Made by a program: the position numbers and the translations under genes. The notes under the pieces are model-generated. The model saw only the letters and a list, made by a program, of their open reading frames with translations, had not been told where the DNA came from and searched no databases. Below, piece after piece: positions 11,201 through 21,035 of a DNA stretch of 64,000 nt. The DNA lies in NCBI GenBank assembly GCA_024734495.1, contig JALMQS010000225.1, forward strand, positions 15,460,591 through 15,524,590, written 5' to 3'. This DNA comes from Forficula auricularia. Taxonomy: Eukaryota > Arthropoda > Insecta > Dermaptera > Forficulidae. Position 1 is the first letter of the stretch, and every line of letters starts with the position of its first letter.

Positions 11201-14200
11201 CCCCCATCATCTTTATTGTAGGAAAGTAAATTTTAAATAATTTTTATATAAAATTTTTTATTATATCGCCAGTTGTTTGTTAAATGTATTTAAATGTCCG
11301 TTAAAAATTAGTTTTTCCAAATTAATCAAATTTGTTTTATTTTTATTTTTTTTAGAAAATAATAGCTCAATTTAAATTGGTAATAGAACCTTTTTTATTG
11401 ATAATTAAAAGTTCTAAAATAAAGGTCAAATACATTCTTATGTTAAGTTCTAAATTTTTTGATTTAAATGCAAAAATCAATAAAACTACTCCATTTGATT
11501 TTTCAACCCTCCTGCTGCACCTAAGTGGTTGAATTATAAAGAATGCCCATATAGTCAGTGCTAATATATTCTTCTTCTTTAAGTGTCATATCAGGTCTCC
11601 CAGACGTTTCGGCTCCTCTCCACATATACCTGTGCTGAGTGTGTTTGGCTGTTTTTACACAGATATACGGGACCTACTTTTTAACGCCGGTTCCGAACGG
11701 CTAGTTTGGAGAGGTTACTAGGCAATTATACTATTGGTAGATTGCCGTTGCTTTCCAAGAGGAGGCGACTGCAAATATCTGCCGGGACTCAGTTTCGAAC
11801 CAGAGTAATTCAGGCCAGAGGACCGATACTCTAACCACTGACCCACAGTCGCCTCTAATATATTATTTAATTTTAATTACCTATAGGCTTATTATGAGTA
11901 AATTAGTGTTGGGGTCAGAATTAGTGTTGGGGTCAGATTAGAGCTGTTTAAATTTTTGCAGATAACTGGGCAAGTATAACCCGTGTCTCCTGCTCCGAAG
12001 GCAGAGACTCTACAATCTGACCTTTCTTTCACCTTTCATCAGTTTGATTTTAGTTGGTATTCATTGTTTTTTTTCTGCTTGTTTAATCTAAGCCTTTCAA
12101 TTTTTCAGATTCATGACAGTGATTGTGCTCCTAGTCCCGATATAATTTTAGAAGAGACGCTACCAACCCTCGAAGAATTTGTGATACAAGGACAGGCAAA
12201 ATTTATTGGAATAACAGGGTATAGCCTTTCAGCTTTAAAATATATTGCAGATAGATCCAAAATAAAATTATCAAGTATACTTAGCTATGCAAGACAAACT
12301 ATCTTCGATAATTCATTAAAAGAGGTAATTTTGTGAACTTGACTTACTTCATTTATTTTTAATAGATTTTTCACATACAAACTCAAGTGTAAACTTATTT
12401 CTCTCGGTACATTCTGCATGCAGCTTTACCTACCCGTGTTTAGAAAAGTTTTTAGAAATGAGCGTGGAAAAAATATTATAAAAGGAGGAAAAAATTCGGT
12501 CTTTCTGGATTATTATTATACGAGGGGTGAACCGCGACCTAATATCGTGTACACCTACTTCCACTTTAATTTCCAAGTAGAAGACAATCGACAATCCAAA
12601 ATAATTCCACATAATTCCAAAGACGTGTACACCTAATTCCAATGGGGGTTCACCCGTCGTTATTATATATCCATGTTAACTCAAGAACAGAAGGTCATAG
12701 GAAGTTTGTTCTGAATCTAAAATATTTTATATTTCCAAAGTGAATAATTGATTTGATTTTCGGCTTTCAAACTTCAGAACTTCCATTTGAAAAATGCAGA
12801 AAATTTGAAAAAATGTCTAATTTGTTTTAAATGGGAAGCTAATCAGACTTTTGTATAATAGTTGAAATTTGTCAGACATGCATGTGTTTAGTGATAATCT
12901 ACACTTCTTGTCAAGTTTGTATTTTTCAACTGAAATTGTCTGCATAAAAAAAATTCCAAATCACGATTACAGAAGCGTACCGAGTCATAATAAAGTTTTC
13001 ACTTTTTATTTCTCCAATTAATTAGATCAGGGGTCGGGGAACTTTTTAGATATTATTTCAAAAAATATATGGTTATGCCGATTCGAAAATGAGAAAAATG
13101 AAAGACCATTTAAATTCAAAATTGTTTATTGAATCAATTTGAAAAAAGGATACAGTGATAAATTTAAAAATTTGAAAAATGATGTTGGATCATTTTTGAT
13201 ACAATAATATCAAAATTGGGTATTTTTGATGTAAGAGCAATTTAAATACTGTCTTCCAGCTTCAACCGATTTATTTACTTACATAAACATTATTTCCAAA
13301 TTAACAGGAATAGCAGGGAATTGGACAAATATAAAAAACAGATAAAAAACATTTTTTTATTTTGTGTCTCAATTCCCTGCTATTCCTGTTAATTAATGCT
13401 TATTATGGATACGACTGATTTACCATTATTTCCAAAATTTTCATTTTTACCCCACTTGGGATAATTTGTCACGATTAGTCGAACCCTGAATTAGAGAATG
13501 AGCATCGATAGTTAAAATTTCGATGTTCACCATCGATGTTATTAAAATCAGCGGTAATCATCGATGCCAAAATCGGCGGTAATCATCGATGTAACGATAA
13601 AATTGACCTGAAAACATCGATCTATTTTGACGAAAATTACGATGTATATTAAAAAAATTCATGGTTTCATAAAATTAGGCAAAACTGAAATATTTCCATG
13701 AAAATTTTCGATGTAAAAAATCGATGTTTTGTTAAAAGCAATATTCTGTCAATACGTTCTCAATGTCCCACTCAGTATGTCAATTCATCATTAATTTATC
13801 AGAATTATTGCAAAAAAAAAATACTATAAATATTTAAAAACATCGATGTCGGGGAGAATCATCGATGTAGAAAAAACTTCGGTTATGTGGAAAACATTGG
13901 CCATCGATGCTCATCCTTACCCTGAACTAGATAGATGTTTTAAGTTTTTATTTTTGGGAAGGGGGGTTTATCGAAAATAAAAAAAACATAAATTGGATCG
14001 AAATGAATTAATATGTATATTTTCAGTACGTAGATGATTTCGTCGGGCATTCTCTCGGCGTCATTTCTGCAGCGCCTTTAGCAATGGGACTGCTAACCAA
14101 TCAGGGTCCTCAACCATGGCATCCAGCTTGTAAGAAACTCATCGATCTAAGCAAACAAGCTGGCGACATTTGCAAATCAAAAGGAATAGAGCTCGGAAAA

Positions 14201-14434
14201 TTAGCTATCTATGGTTCAATCAAAAGTATACCTCGAGAGAAAGTTCCAACTGTACTTATAGGAGTAAATACGCAGAAACAATTCCAGGAAAATATGGACG
14301 TAATAATTAATGGATTAACCGAAAAAGAAAAAGTTGTCTACAGCGAAATTGAAAAATTGTTTGGCTCTCTTGAAAGCTCAGAAAAACATTGGGAGGGAGA
14401 GGAAATGAGAAGATTACGATCAATGAATAAGTAA
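8113..14434 (+). CDS. Aldo-keto reductase (insect L-galactose dehydrogenase-like group), five exons
   Basis: A probable cytosolic NAD(P)H-dependent oxidoreductase reducing carbonyls or oxidising sugar lactols; the substrate is unknown. The CDS joins 8113-8261, 8320-8482, 10497-10613, 12109-12324 and 14027-14434 (1053 bases, 350 residues), close to the usual 320-350 for the family. All introns are GT-AG; the first is phase 2, the others phase 0. The start is an ATG in aaaATGG context. The protein shows the family-typical N-terminus ATYVEGFHNVD (7-17) and LGLGGAPF (37-44). The catalytic tetrad is Asp73 and Tyr78 in FIDTAPWYGQG, Lys104 in YYISTK, and His145 in DIVHIHD. FIGITGYS lies in exon 4, and SIKSIPREKVPTVLIGVN near the C-terminus is the probable cofactor-phosphate loop. 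The layout matches the Drosophila CG18547/CG3397 group as I know it. Introns 2-4 are 1.5-2.0 kb and full of mobile DNA. An ATTAAA lies at 14441. No disruption is seen, so it is probably functional. Confidence 0.93.
8320..8482 (+). CDS. Aldo-keto reductase exon 2
   Basis: Acceptor ttttacag|a and donor aag|gtaata. It completes Gly50 and encodes through Lys104, including catalytic Asp73, Tyr78 and Lys104. Confidence 0.92.
8592..8642 (-). ncRNA. Hammerhead-like motif, left arm (intron 2)
   Basis: On the minus strand: CTGAGGA, extra A, stem II GTCAA/TTGAC with a 6-nt loop, GAAAC, GTC. Core and stem II are intact. Stem I (TGGGCCA opposite TGCCGCA) is only partly paired. Confidence 0.5.
8712..8761 (+). 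ncRNA. Hammerhead-like motif, right arm (intron 2, sense to the gene)
   Basis: Stem I AATGGGCCA pairs perfectly over 9 bp with TGGCCCATT. The core CTGAAGA and GAAAC are present. Stem II is weakened by mismatches and the triplet reads CTC, not GTC, so it is probably inactive. It lies in the sense strand of the reductase pre-mRNA. Confidence 0.45.
9020..9735 (+). repeat. Dispersed repeat in intron 2 (shared with 51990-52815)
   Basis: From TGTTCTGATGTGGCCATCC to the terminal ACCCTGTATGGTAAAGTAAA this matches 51990-52815 nearly throughout, including 'acaaaatttggttgagttt' and 'cactagtttttgagctag'. Pieces of the same family occur at 5350-5480, 33180-33330, 39520-39770 and 43800-44350. No protein-coding part is visible. 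Confidence 0.65.
9795..10400. mobile_element. Candidate TIR element in intron 2
   Basis: CTTAAGGAGGTCCTT at 9795 and the inverted equivalent of CTTAAGGAGGTTCTT at 10386-10400 bracket an AT-rich, non-coding 606 bp. The inverted ends match at 14 of 15 positions. No clear target duplication was found. Confidence 0.35.
10497..10613 (+). CDS. Aldo-keto reductase exon 3
   Basis: 39 codons in phase 0 (residues 105-143). Acceptor attttaag|gtt and donor cat|gtaagt. It encodes SLKLLGLDYVDIVH. Confidence 0.92.
11571..11854 (-). mobile_element. tRNA-derived SINE, family 1, copy 1 (intron 3)
   Basis: On the minus strand the head is tRNA-like: an A box TGGGTCAGTGG and a B box GGTTCGAAACT about 45 bp apart, followed by a unique body ending in GACACTTAAAGAAG. 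Perfect 10-bp target duplications CTAATATATT flank it (11561-11570 and 11855-11864). A second copy is at 33480-33758. Confidence 0.85.
12109..12324 (+). CDS. Aldo-keto reductase exon 4
   Basis: 72 codons in phase 0 (residues 144-215). Acceptor tttttcag|att and donor gag|gtaatt. It contains catalytic His145, FIGITGYS and LSYARQTIFDNSL. Confidence 0.92.
12521..12659. mobile_element. hAT-type MITE, copy A (intron 4)
   Basis: The termini are CGAGGGGTGAACC and the inverted CGACGGGTGAACC, flanked by perfect 8-bp target duplications TTATTATA (12513-12520 and 12660-12667). The internal sequence repeats a GTGTACACCTA word. The sister copy is 21355-21519. The 8-bp duplication and GGGGTG-type ends point to the hAT superfamily. 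Confidence 0.85.
13028..13488. mobile_element. hAT non-autonomous element (intron 4)
   Basis: It starts CAGGGGTCGGGGAAC and ends with the inverse of CAGGGTTCGACTAAT. The flanks AATTAGAT (13020-13027) and AATTAGAG (13489-13496) agree at 7 of 8 positions. No transposase is present. A 93-bp foldback with 23-bp arms (13301-13393) is nested inside. Confidence 0.7.
13492..13919. mobile_element. CATCGATG-rich hAT-like MITE (intron 4)
   Basis: The ends are TAGAGAATGAGCATCGAT and the inverse of TAAGGATGAGCATCGAT. The flanks CCCTGAAT (13484-13491) and CCCTGAAC (13920-13927) form a near-perfect 8-bp duplication. The interior contains nine ATCGAT hexamers in 428 bp, mostly as CATCGATG in both orientations. 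It inserted across the right border of the neighbouring hAT. Confidence 0.7.
14027..14434 (+). CDS. Aldo-keto reductase exon 5 (terminal)
   Basis: 135 codons plus TAA (residues 216-350), phase 0, acceptor attttcag|tac. It contains SAAPLAMGLLTNQGPQPWHP and the cofactor-loop segment SIPREKVPTVLIGVN. The tail after residue 330 is charged and poorly conserved in the family. Confidence 0.92.
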   Translation, partial: YVDDFVGHSLGVISAAPLAMGLLTNQGPQPWHPACKKLIDLSKQAGDICKSKGIELGKLAIYGSIKSIPREKVPTVLIGVNTQKQFQENMDVIINGLTEKEKVVYSEIEKLFGSLESSEKHWEGEEMRRLRSMNK

Positions 14435-14689
14435 TTTAATATTAAAGAATCTTATAAGTTTTTTTACATACAATTTTTTTTAAAGACATCTCTCTTTCAA
14501 GCATTTTTATTAATACTTATATTACCTATATTCACTATTGTTTAGGAAAGATGGTCTTGGTTATTCAAAGTGAAACATCTTTATTTCATTCCTCATCCTT
14601 ATCCATTTATCCTTTTATATTATTAAATGAGCAATACTTGTATACATATATATATATATATATGTATATAGAATCGGTTTCTCGAAAAC

Positions 14690-15335
14690 TGCTCTAACGA
14701 TTTCGCTAAAAATTGGTGTATTTTTCAAGTGTCATGAGCTATTAGTCGTGTATAAATTGTAATCCGATTGAAATAAAGGAATGGATGTAAATTAGTAATA
14801 TTATTCGTTCATATGTCGCCTTAAGTAAGTCGCAAAACCTTAAAATTTGAAACTTAAGCTATGTAGAGTCTACAAAAAGTACCACAAGATTTTGGCTAAA
14901 ATTGAAGTACCGGAAGTTGATGTTTACTTACGTAAGAATGTACCCTCCCTGCGTCGCAACCATATATCTCAAAGCTACTAATTTCGAAACTTAAGGTCAA
15001 CATAGGCTAGAAGGGGTACAGCAAGCTTTTGGTTTAAATCGGAACACAGTAAGTTGACGTTTACATGAAAGATTTTTCGTTTTTTTTTTTTATATTCTCA
15101 AAAACGCCAATAATGATTTTTTTAATTTGTCTACTTATCAAGTGTCATGAGTTATTAGTAGTGTATAGATTTTAATTCGATTAAAATAAAGGAAGAGGGT
15201 GTAAATTAGGAGTGTAGTAAAATAAATATTTTAATCATTCATATATCGTATTCGGAAAGTCGCAGAGCCTTGAAATTTAAAATTTAAGATATTTAGAGGC
15301 AAAAAGTTACCGAGCATCGCTCGGTGCTCCAGACA
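14690..15335 (-). repeat. Dispersed repeat, two tandem-like monomers, hairpin end
   Basis: This is the inverse of the repeat at 4105-4480. Two related monomers are seen, each with 'caagtgtcatgag.tattag' and 'aaataaaggaa' blocks, at about 14705-14800 and 15115-15210. It is closed by the hairpin ACCGAGCATCGCTCGGT at 15309. An AT dinucleotide run lies just before it (14648-14672). Confidence 0.45.
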
Positions 15336-15375
15336 CTATTATATTATATAAAATAAGAGGTCTTTTTCTCTATTT

Positions 15376-15584
15376 TTTTTTTTTTATTTATTTAATGTCA
15401 CCGGGAACAAAGCCCATTTAGACAGCACATAAGTAAAGTGTTAGTAGGGTTAGTGGGGGAGCCGAGTTTTCAGCCGGTAGAAATTTTTATTCGTCAGCTA
15501 GGATCGAACCCCGGCCTCCCATTCCAACATCGTCATAATCGATCGATGTCGAAACGAGGCCGGTGCGTTAGCCAACCCGGCTCC
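15376..15584 (-). mobile_element. tRNA-derived SINE, family 2
   Basis: The minus strand starts GGAGCCGGGTTGGCTAACGC (A-box region) with B box GGGTTCGATCC further in, and ends in a poly-A tail (poly-T on + at about 15376-15386). The 12-bp target duplications TTTTCTCTATTT are perfect (15364-15375 and 15585-15596). Only one copy is in the window. Confidence 0.85.
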
Positions 15585-17379
15585 TTTTCTCTATTTAAAA
15601 CGCTTAAACTACTGTATAGAAATGAATGAAATTTAACATACATACAAATCAGATACCTGAGAAGCTCATAGGCTAAAACTATAGAAAAAAAATACGAAAG
15701 TCCAAAAACCGGAATAAAAAAAAAAGTCAAAAAAAAATATGAAAAATAAATATAATAATAATATTAAAAGAACACAACTATTATATATATACTAGTATAT
15801 GGTATACATCTACAATAAATAATTTTAAATGTCGATCAAAAAAAGGCTTTGTATCATATTTTAAGCTCTTTAAAATAACTAACTCTATTTGAATATTTTA
15901 AATTTGTTTTTTATCGATAAATCAGAAAAATAGATAGGTCTTTTGAAAGATCTGAAAATTGGAGATAGATAATCTTTAAAAGGTACAGAACTTTTCGAAA
16001 TATCAGGTTTTGTTTGTAGGAACGCGATGGCAAACACAATTATATCTAGTTCATGAATGTATAAAAAAAATTGATGTAGAAAATATTTAGAACGTGTAGG
16101 AAAACAGTTTTATTGTTTGTCTATATTCCAAAAACCACGATTACTCATGATAGAAGGTCAAAGAAAGATCTTTCTTGGAGCTAAAATTTTTATAATTCCA
16201 AAAAGAAGAATTTAATAGATGATAAGCTCTTAAACTTAAGAACTTTCTGTAAAAAAATTCAGGAAATCAGAAATAGATCGAATCGTGGAAAAGAATCGAT
16301 TTACATTGCGCTAGTTTACATTGACATGTTCACCTAATTGCGAAAATACAATGAGATGTGGTTGGCACGTTTTCGATTCGCAAAGAAGTTTTAGTGAACT
16401 AATTTTTAGTACAAATCGGAGTTATTTGAGGAATCTAGGCATATACATTCACGAATTTCATGTATTTAATAATTTTTAAGGAAACTATTAAAATATTATT
16501 TTCATGATAACATTAGAAAGGGTTTACTGTTTTGGGAAAATGGTGTAATTTAACCAACTTGAATGTTTTCTTGCTCTACATCTAGCCTTGTCCCAAGCCC
16601 TGGACATACCCATTGCGCAATACTGCGTATACTGTCTACAAAAATATATAAAGCTTTTTAGGGTACCGTACAAACGAAAAATGGAACCCTATTAGTGTTA
16701 ATACAAACTATGTCTGTCCATATGCGTTGAAGCTCGTAACTAAATAAGATACAAATTTAGCATTTACCAGTTATAAGTTATAACGTTATAAGTAATAATT
16801 TGAAAGTTTATATTGGGAAAATAAGGACAAGTTGTTTATGTGTGACTTTTTTATTTATCCATCAACGTTTTCGCCGACTTTTGCCGACTTCTTCAGGGCT
16901 TTTACAATTATAAGAACATTCTTGATATTAATTTACAAAAGTACAGTCAGAATCTAAAAACAAACATGTATCAATAGTTTACCTACCAAATAGTCATGTC
17001 ACACATTCGTCTAATTTTCTTATTACCTTCGTTACCATTGAAGGCCATCAGAATACAATTTTCAAAAGATATTTAGCATCATTCACAAAAACACAATTTT
17101 TCTCTTTATAATAACAATCTTATCAATACAAAACAGAACAGAAATCACTTCTTATAAAAATTTGAATAGAATACTTTTCTTTTTTCTCCGTTTTATCCCT
17201 ATATACAAAAATCTCAACTTCGAATAAATTAAACTTATACATTAATAAAATATATGTCAATGACACCAGTCAAGTTATTATTAAATGAAAAAATCCATTA
17301 GAAATCTATTTTTATTTTCAACATCTAATTACATTTATTTTTGAAATTTTTATTATTATTTATTTTTACTTTTTTATTT

Positions 17380-17640
17380 TTATCCTTATACCTGTTTAGC
17401 AAAAAACTATAAATGCCACTTAAATTCTGGGTGTCTGTTCTAAAATTCACTGTATCATTTAACGAAATATGAATCATTTCACTTATTGTTCTTTAAAATA
17501 CACTGGTTCAAAATCTAATATTAATGTATCATTAAACTTGAATTGATGATTTAGATTAGGTGGTTTTGTCATTTTTAAAATATTAGACACTCTACAATCA
17601 TATATATGTTGTGTTAATCTTTTTTAAATATTTATATAAT
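17380..17640 (-). pseudogene. Penelope endonuclease C-terminal fragment, left arm
   Basis: Mirror copy of the right-arm frame. It lacks about 18 bases after the TGACAAAACC segment and has further differences. It is read on the minus strand, outward from the palindrome centre. Confidence 0.55.
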
Positions 17641-17643
17641 ATT

Positions 17644-17925
17644 TAAAAAAAAAGATTAACACAACATATATATGATTGTAGAGTGTCTAATATTTTAAAA
17701 AATGACAAAACCGCCCTAGCTACCCATCATTTTAATCTAAATCATCAATTCAAGTTTAATGATACATTAATATTAGATTTTGAACCAGTGTATTTTAAAA
17801 GAACAATAAGTGAAATGATTCACATTTCGTTAAATGATACAGTGAATTTTAGAACAGACACCCAGAATTTAAGTGGCATTTATAGTTTTTTGCTAAACAG
17901 GTATAAGGATAAAAATAAAAAGTAA
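17644..17925 (+). pseudogene. Penelope-like GIY-YIG endonuclease C-terminal fragment, right arm
   Basis: The frame enters from the palindrome centre without a start codon and runs to a stop at 17925. It reads RLTQHIYDCRVSNIL, then KTALATHHFNLNHQF, then FKRTISEMIHI and NFRTDTQNLSGIY. This pattern (T-A-L-x-x-H...F...K-R-x-I-S-E-M-x-H-I...T-D-x-x-N-L) is what I know from the C-terminal endonuclease region of insect Penelope-like elements. The GIY-YIG start and the reverse transcriptase are absent. Confidence 0.7.
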
Positions 17926-18389
17926 AAAATAAATAATAATAAAAAATTTCAAAAATAAATGCAATTAAATGTTGAAAATAAAAATAGATTTCTAATGGAT
18001 TTTTTTCATTTAATAATAACTTGACTGGTGTCATTGACATATATTTTATTAATGTATAAGTTTAATTTATTCGAAGTTGAGATTTTTGTATATAGGGATA
18101 AAACGGAGAAGAAAAAGAAAAGTATTCTATTCTATTTTTATAAGAAGTGATTTCTGTTCTGTTTTGTATTGATAAGGTTGTTATTATAAAGAGAAAAATT
18201 GTGTTTTTTGTGAATGTGCCAAATATCTTTTGAAAATTGTATTCTGATGGCCTTCAATGGTAACGAAGGTAATAAGAAAATTTAGACGAATGTGTGACAT
18301 GACTATTTGGTAGGTAAACTATTGATACATGGTTGTTTTTGGATTCTGACTGTACTTTTGTAGATTAATATCAAGAATGTTCTTATAAT

Positions 18390-18440
18390 TGTAGAAGCCC
18401 TGAAGAAGTCGGCAAAGTCGACGAAACGTTGGTGGATAAA
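18390..18440 (+). ncRNA. Hammerhead-like motif in Penelope palindrome, right arm
   Basis: CTGAAGA, extra A, stem II GTCG/CGAC with a 7-nt loop, GAAAC, then GTT in place of GTC. Stem I close to the core is GCC/GGT and pairing beyond it is poor. The left arm has a degenerate equivalent on the minus strand near 16862-16915, with an extra A in GAAAA and a damaged stem II. Confidence 0.45.
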
Positions 18441-18901
18441 TAAAAAAGTCACACATGAAAAAACTTGTCCTTATTTTCCCAATATAAACTTTCAAATAAT
18501 AAATTAAATTATGGACGGAAATGATAATAGTTATAAGTAATAATTTTTCCAAAGAGAAAATCAAATTAAAATTTTAATGTAATGGTTATTTTGAAGTAGA
18601 GGTAGAATGTTCGCAGGGTCGTAAATAATAAAAAAACAAAAACAAAAAAAAACAGTTTTTATCATAAATTAGGTATTCCTATAAAGATCTCATTAAGTAA
18701 AATTAAGGTACCTTTTTTTAATTCAATTTACTTTAAAAAGTCTATGTTTGAGGGCCGTAAAATACAAATTTCTAGCCCCTTTTTTACCTAAAGAGAATCC
18801 GAAACCAATTGATCTAAAATTATGAAAAAAGTTACACATTCCTGAATTTTCTCTTTTTATGATAAATAAGAAAACATATAATATTAACAAAATATAATAT
18901 A

Positions 18902-19268
18902 CTAGTTGACGCACGGGCCTTTGGCCCGGCGTCACCTAGCCCCTGTCGGGGAACGTCTTGTTTTATGGTTAAAATTATAAAATTGTTCCTTTAACCAAAA
19001 ATAATATTGACAGTTGAAAGATTTACAAAAAGCTATTATCGGACATCTTGTTTGTTTGCTTTTACCCCCCAGAGAGGCGCTGGCGTTGTTTCCTCGAAAA
19101 AATATTTTTGCATGCCACAGGTGTAATATCCATAAAAACACTATATATAAAAACACTCGTGTATTTGAAAGGAGTGTTGTGTGAAAATTTCAAAGAAATC
19201 GGTGAAGAACTTTCGGAGATCCTTCAACGTATCACTTAAGCGTAACAGTACATTTTTATTTATATAGA
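18902..19268 (-). mobile_element. Non-autonomous Helitron, copy 1
   Basis: On the minus strand it begins TCTATATAAATAAAAATG and ends CGGGCC-AAA-GGCCCG hairpin, TGCGTCAA, CTAG. The neighbouring bases are A before TC and T after CTAG, the A|T insertion signature of Helitrons. There is no TSD or TIR and no Rep/helicase coding. Length 367 bp. Confidence 0.85.
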
Positions 19269-19269
19269 T

Positions 19270-20397
19270 ATATTTTTAAATATTACTTAAGTAATAACTA
19301 TAATTAATTATTAGCTATTTTGCTTAGCGGTTTTTGAAAAATACTATGTAATTTGAATCGTCTACAAATTATTAAATTAGGTTTAAATAAGCATTTGTTA
19401 ATTTTCGTTTACTTTTGTGTTAGGTATGAAACCCTCAGTGTGAGTCAAAATCGCACTTGGCCTCTTTTTCTGACTCATTAACTCCACTAATAACATATCC
19501 TAGACTCAAAGTTCAAGGAAATATACCTAGACTTAATTATTTAATTGTTATGATTATGACCATTGTGAAATTTAATGACCGAAAAGCATCAAAAGTAGGA
19601 AATGTAATTGATAAAAATAATAATAAATTTGCATCCCATTACAACACAAATTAAAGAATAAAAGAGATTTCATGCTTTGTTTATTCTTTAGAATGCACAG
19701 TGGATCCTCCCTTTATGTTGATCGTGACAAAAATTCAAATGATGATAACGATTCTAATTTCAGGACATGTTTTGATAGTATTCCATTGTCTGTCTTTCTC
19801 CCTATAGTGTTTTTACTGTTCATTCGGAAACGCAGCCATTAGATTCGATGAGATACGATAGCATACCGCTCTCTTCTGTTGGTTCAATCAAAAATATCAG
19901 TCGACGAGCAATGGTTTTAATTGAGAGCAAAATAATTGTATTTTTTTTTTTATTTCTTTGCTTTTCACTCAAATGAGCAGCCGTTAAAGAATAATTTCAA
20001 TTTCTATACATAATGGCCGAGCATTTCTCCTCTCGTGCCAGGAATTTCGATTGATTGCTTTGCCTTGCCTCAATCAGCACTTGAAAACGGCTCTAGAAGT
20101 AAGAACGATGTGCACTTAATAGAAATTTTAATCATATATGGTTGAGTCCAAGAGCTTTTCAAAGTGATGGCCCGTGAGATTTCAACAGCAGCGAAATCGT
20201 AACGTCTATAAAACTGTAGCCAACTAATGATGAAAATAAATAAAAAAAATCCAAGATACAGTATATAATTAACTGAAAACTTGAAAAATACTGTTGATTC
20301 TTTAGTGATTTTGGTTCGTTTATGAATTAAGAAAGGCCGTACCAACGGCCTCATTGACGATCTATAAATTTCCTAGGACCGCACACAAATAAGAATA
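19270..20397. other. No gene or repeat recognised
   Basis: Several open frames of 60-90 codons occur but none shows a recognisable motif, splice context or matching second copy in the window. Confidence 0.45.
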
Positions 20398-20743
20398 CAG
20401 TGAAACCCCACAAATCCGAACTCCGGAAATCTAAAATCCCGGGAAATCCAAACGCAAAAACGAGAAACTTATTTATTTAGTCATAAAACAATTATGTATA
20501 TATTCTACATTATGAACTTATTTTACATAATTAGTTGAAAAATTAACCAAGAAGTACAGTTAGCATACCTAACAAAGTGTAAATGTGTCTACATACTTAT
20601 GTCATCCAGGATTGAAAAACGGTAAAAGTTGGTTATGAAATTCTTTAGGTTAATAAATTTGCAAAAACAATGAAATAATTATGGAAACACACAAAATATC
20701 ACTTAATTGATAGCGTTTTTCTTTAGGAGACGTACTGGTATAA

Positions 20744-21035
20744 ATATGTAATTGGATGTTGATGAAGGCAGTCCACGGTAGTTGTAAAAAAAATAAAACT
20801 ATAATGGTTTCATTGTTTTACATTTATTTGTTAAAACCGACGTTTCGGAGATTTATTCTCTCCTTATTCAGGGTAACACTTGTTGACTTTCATTGACTTT
20901 TTGTTACCCTGAAGAAGGAGAGAATAAATCTCCGAAACGTCGGTTTTAACAAATAAATGTAAAACAATAAAACCATTATAGTCTTATTTTTTTACAACCA
21001 CCGTGGACTGCCTTCATCAACATCCAATTACATAT
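20744..21035. mobile_element. Penelope-type foldback with hammerhead motifs
   Basis: Near-perfect inverted arms of about 125 bp run from ATATGTAATTGGATGTTGAT on the left to the matching inverse on the right, around a loop of about 40 bp. The right arm has an intact hammerhead-like motif. The left arm has the same motif with one core change (CTGAATA for CTGAAGA; minus strand, about 20828-20880). Confidence 0.75.
20900..20953 (+). ncRNA. Hammerhead-like ribozyme motif, best preserved
   Basis: The order is stem I TTTGTTACC, core CTGAAGA, extra A, stem II GGAGA/TCTCC with loop GAATAAA, GAAA, C, triplet GTC, then GGT, a TTT bulge, and AACAAA. Stem I therefore has 9 bp split by a 3-nt bulge and stem II 5 perfect bp. 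Stem III is only the ACGT self-complement, so cleavage would need a dimer, as is known for Penelope-associated small hammerheads. No biochemical evidence is available here. Confidence 0.65.

Larger units (their letters stand above)
16793..18502. mobile_element. Penelope-like retroelement palindrome, 1.7 kb
   Basis: Two arms of about 850 bp run head to head around a centre near 17645, with mostly matching sequence from TTTGAAAGTTTATATTGGG at the outside to AGATTAACACAACATATATA at the centre. Each arm carries the end of a Penelope GIY-YIG endonuclease frame and, further out, a hammerhead-like motif. Head-to-head or inverted partial copies are a known outcome of Penelope retrotransposition. The right arm is better preserved. 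Confidence 0.75.

Noticed and set aside
11983..12108. Upstream extension of reductase exon 4
   Set aside because: The open frame continues upstream of 12109, but a clear tttttcag acceptor and family alignment (IHD following DIVH) place the exon start at 12109.
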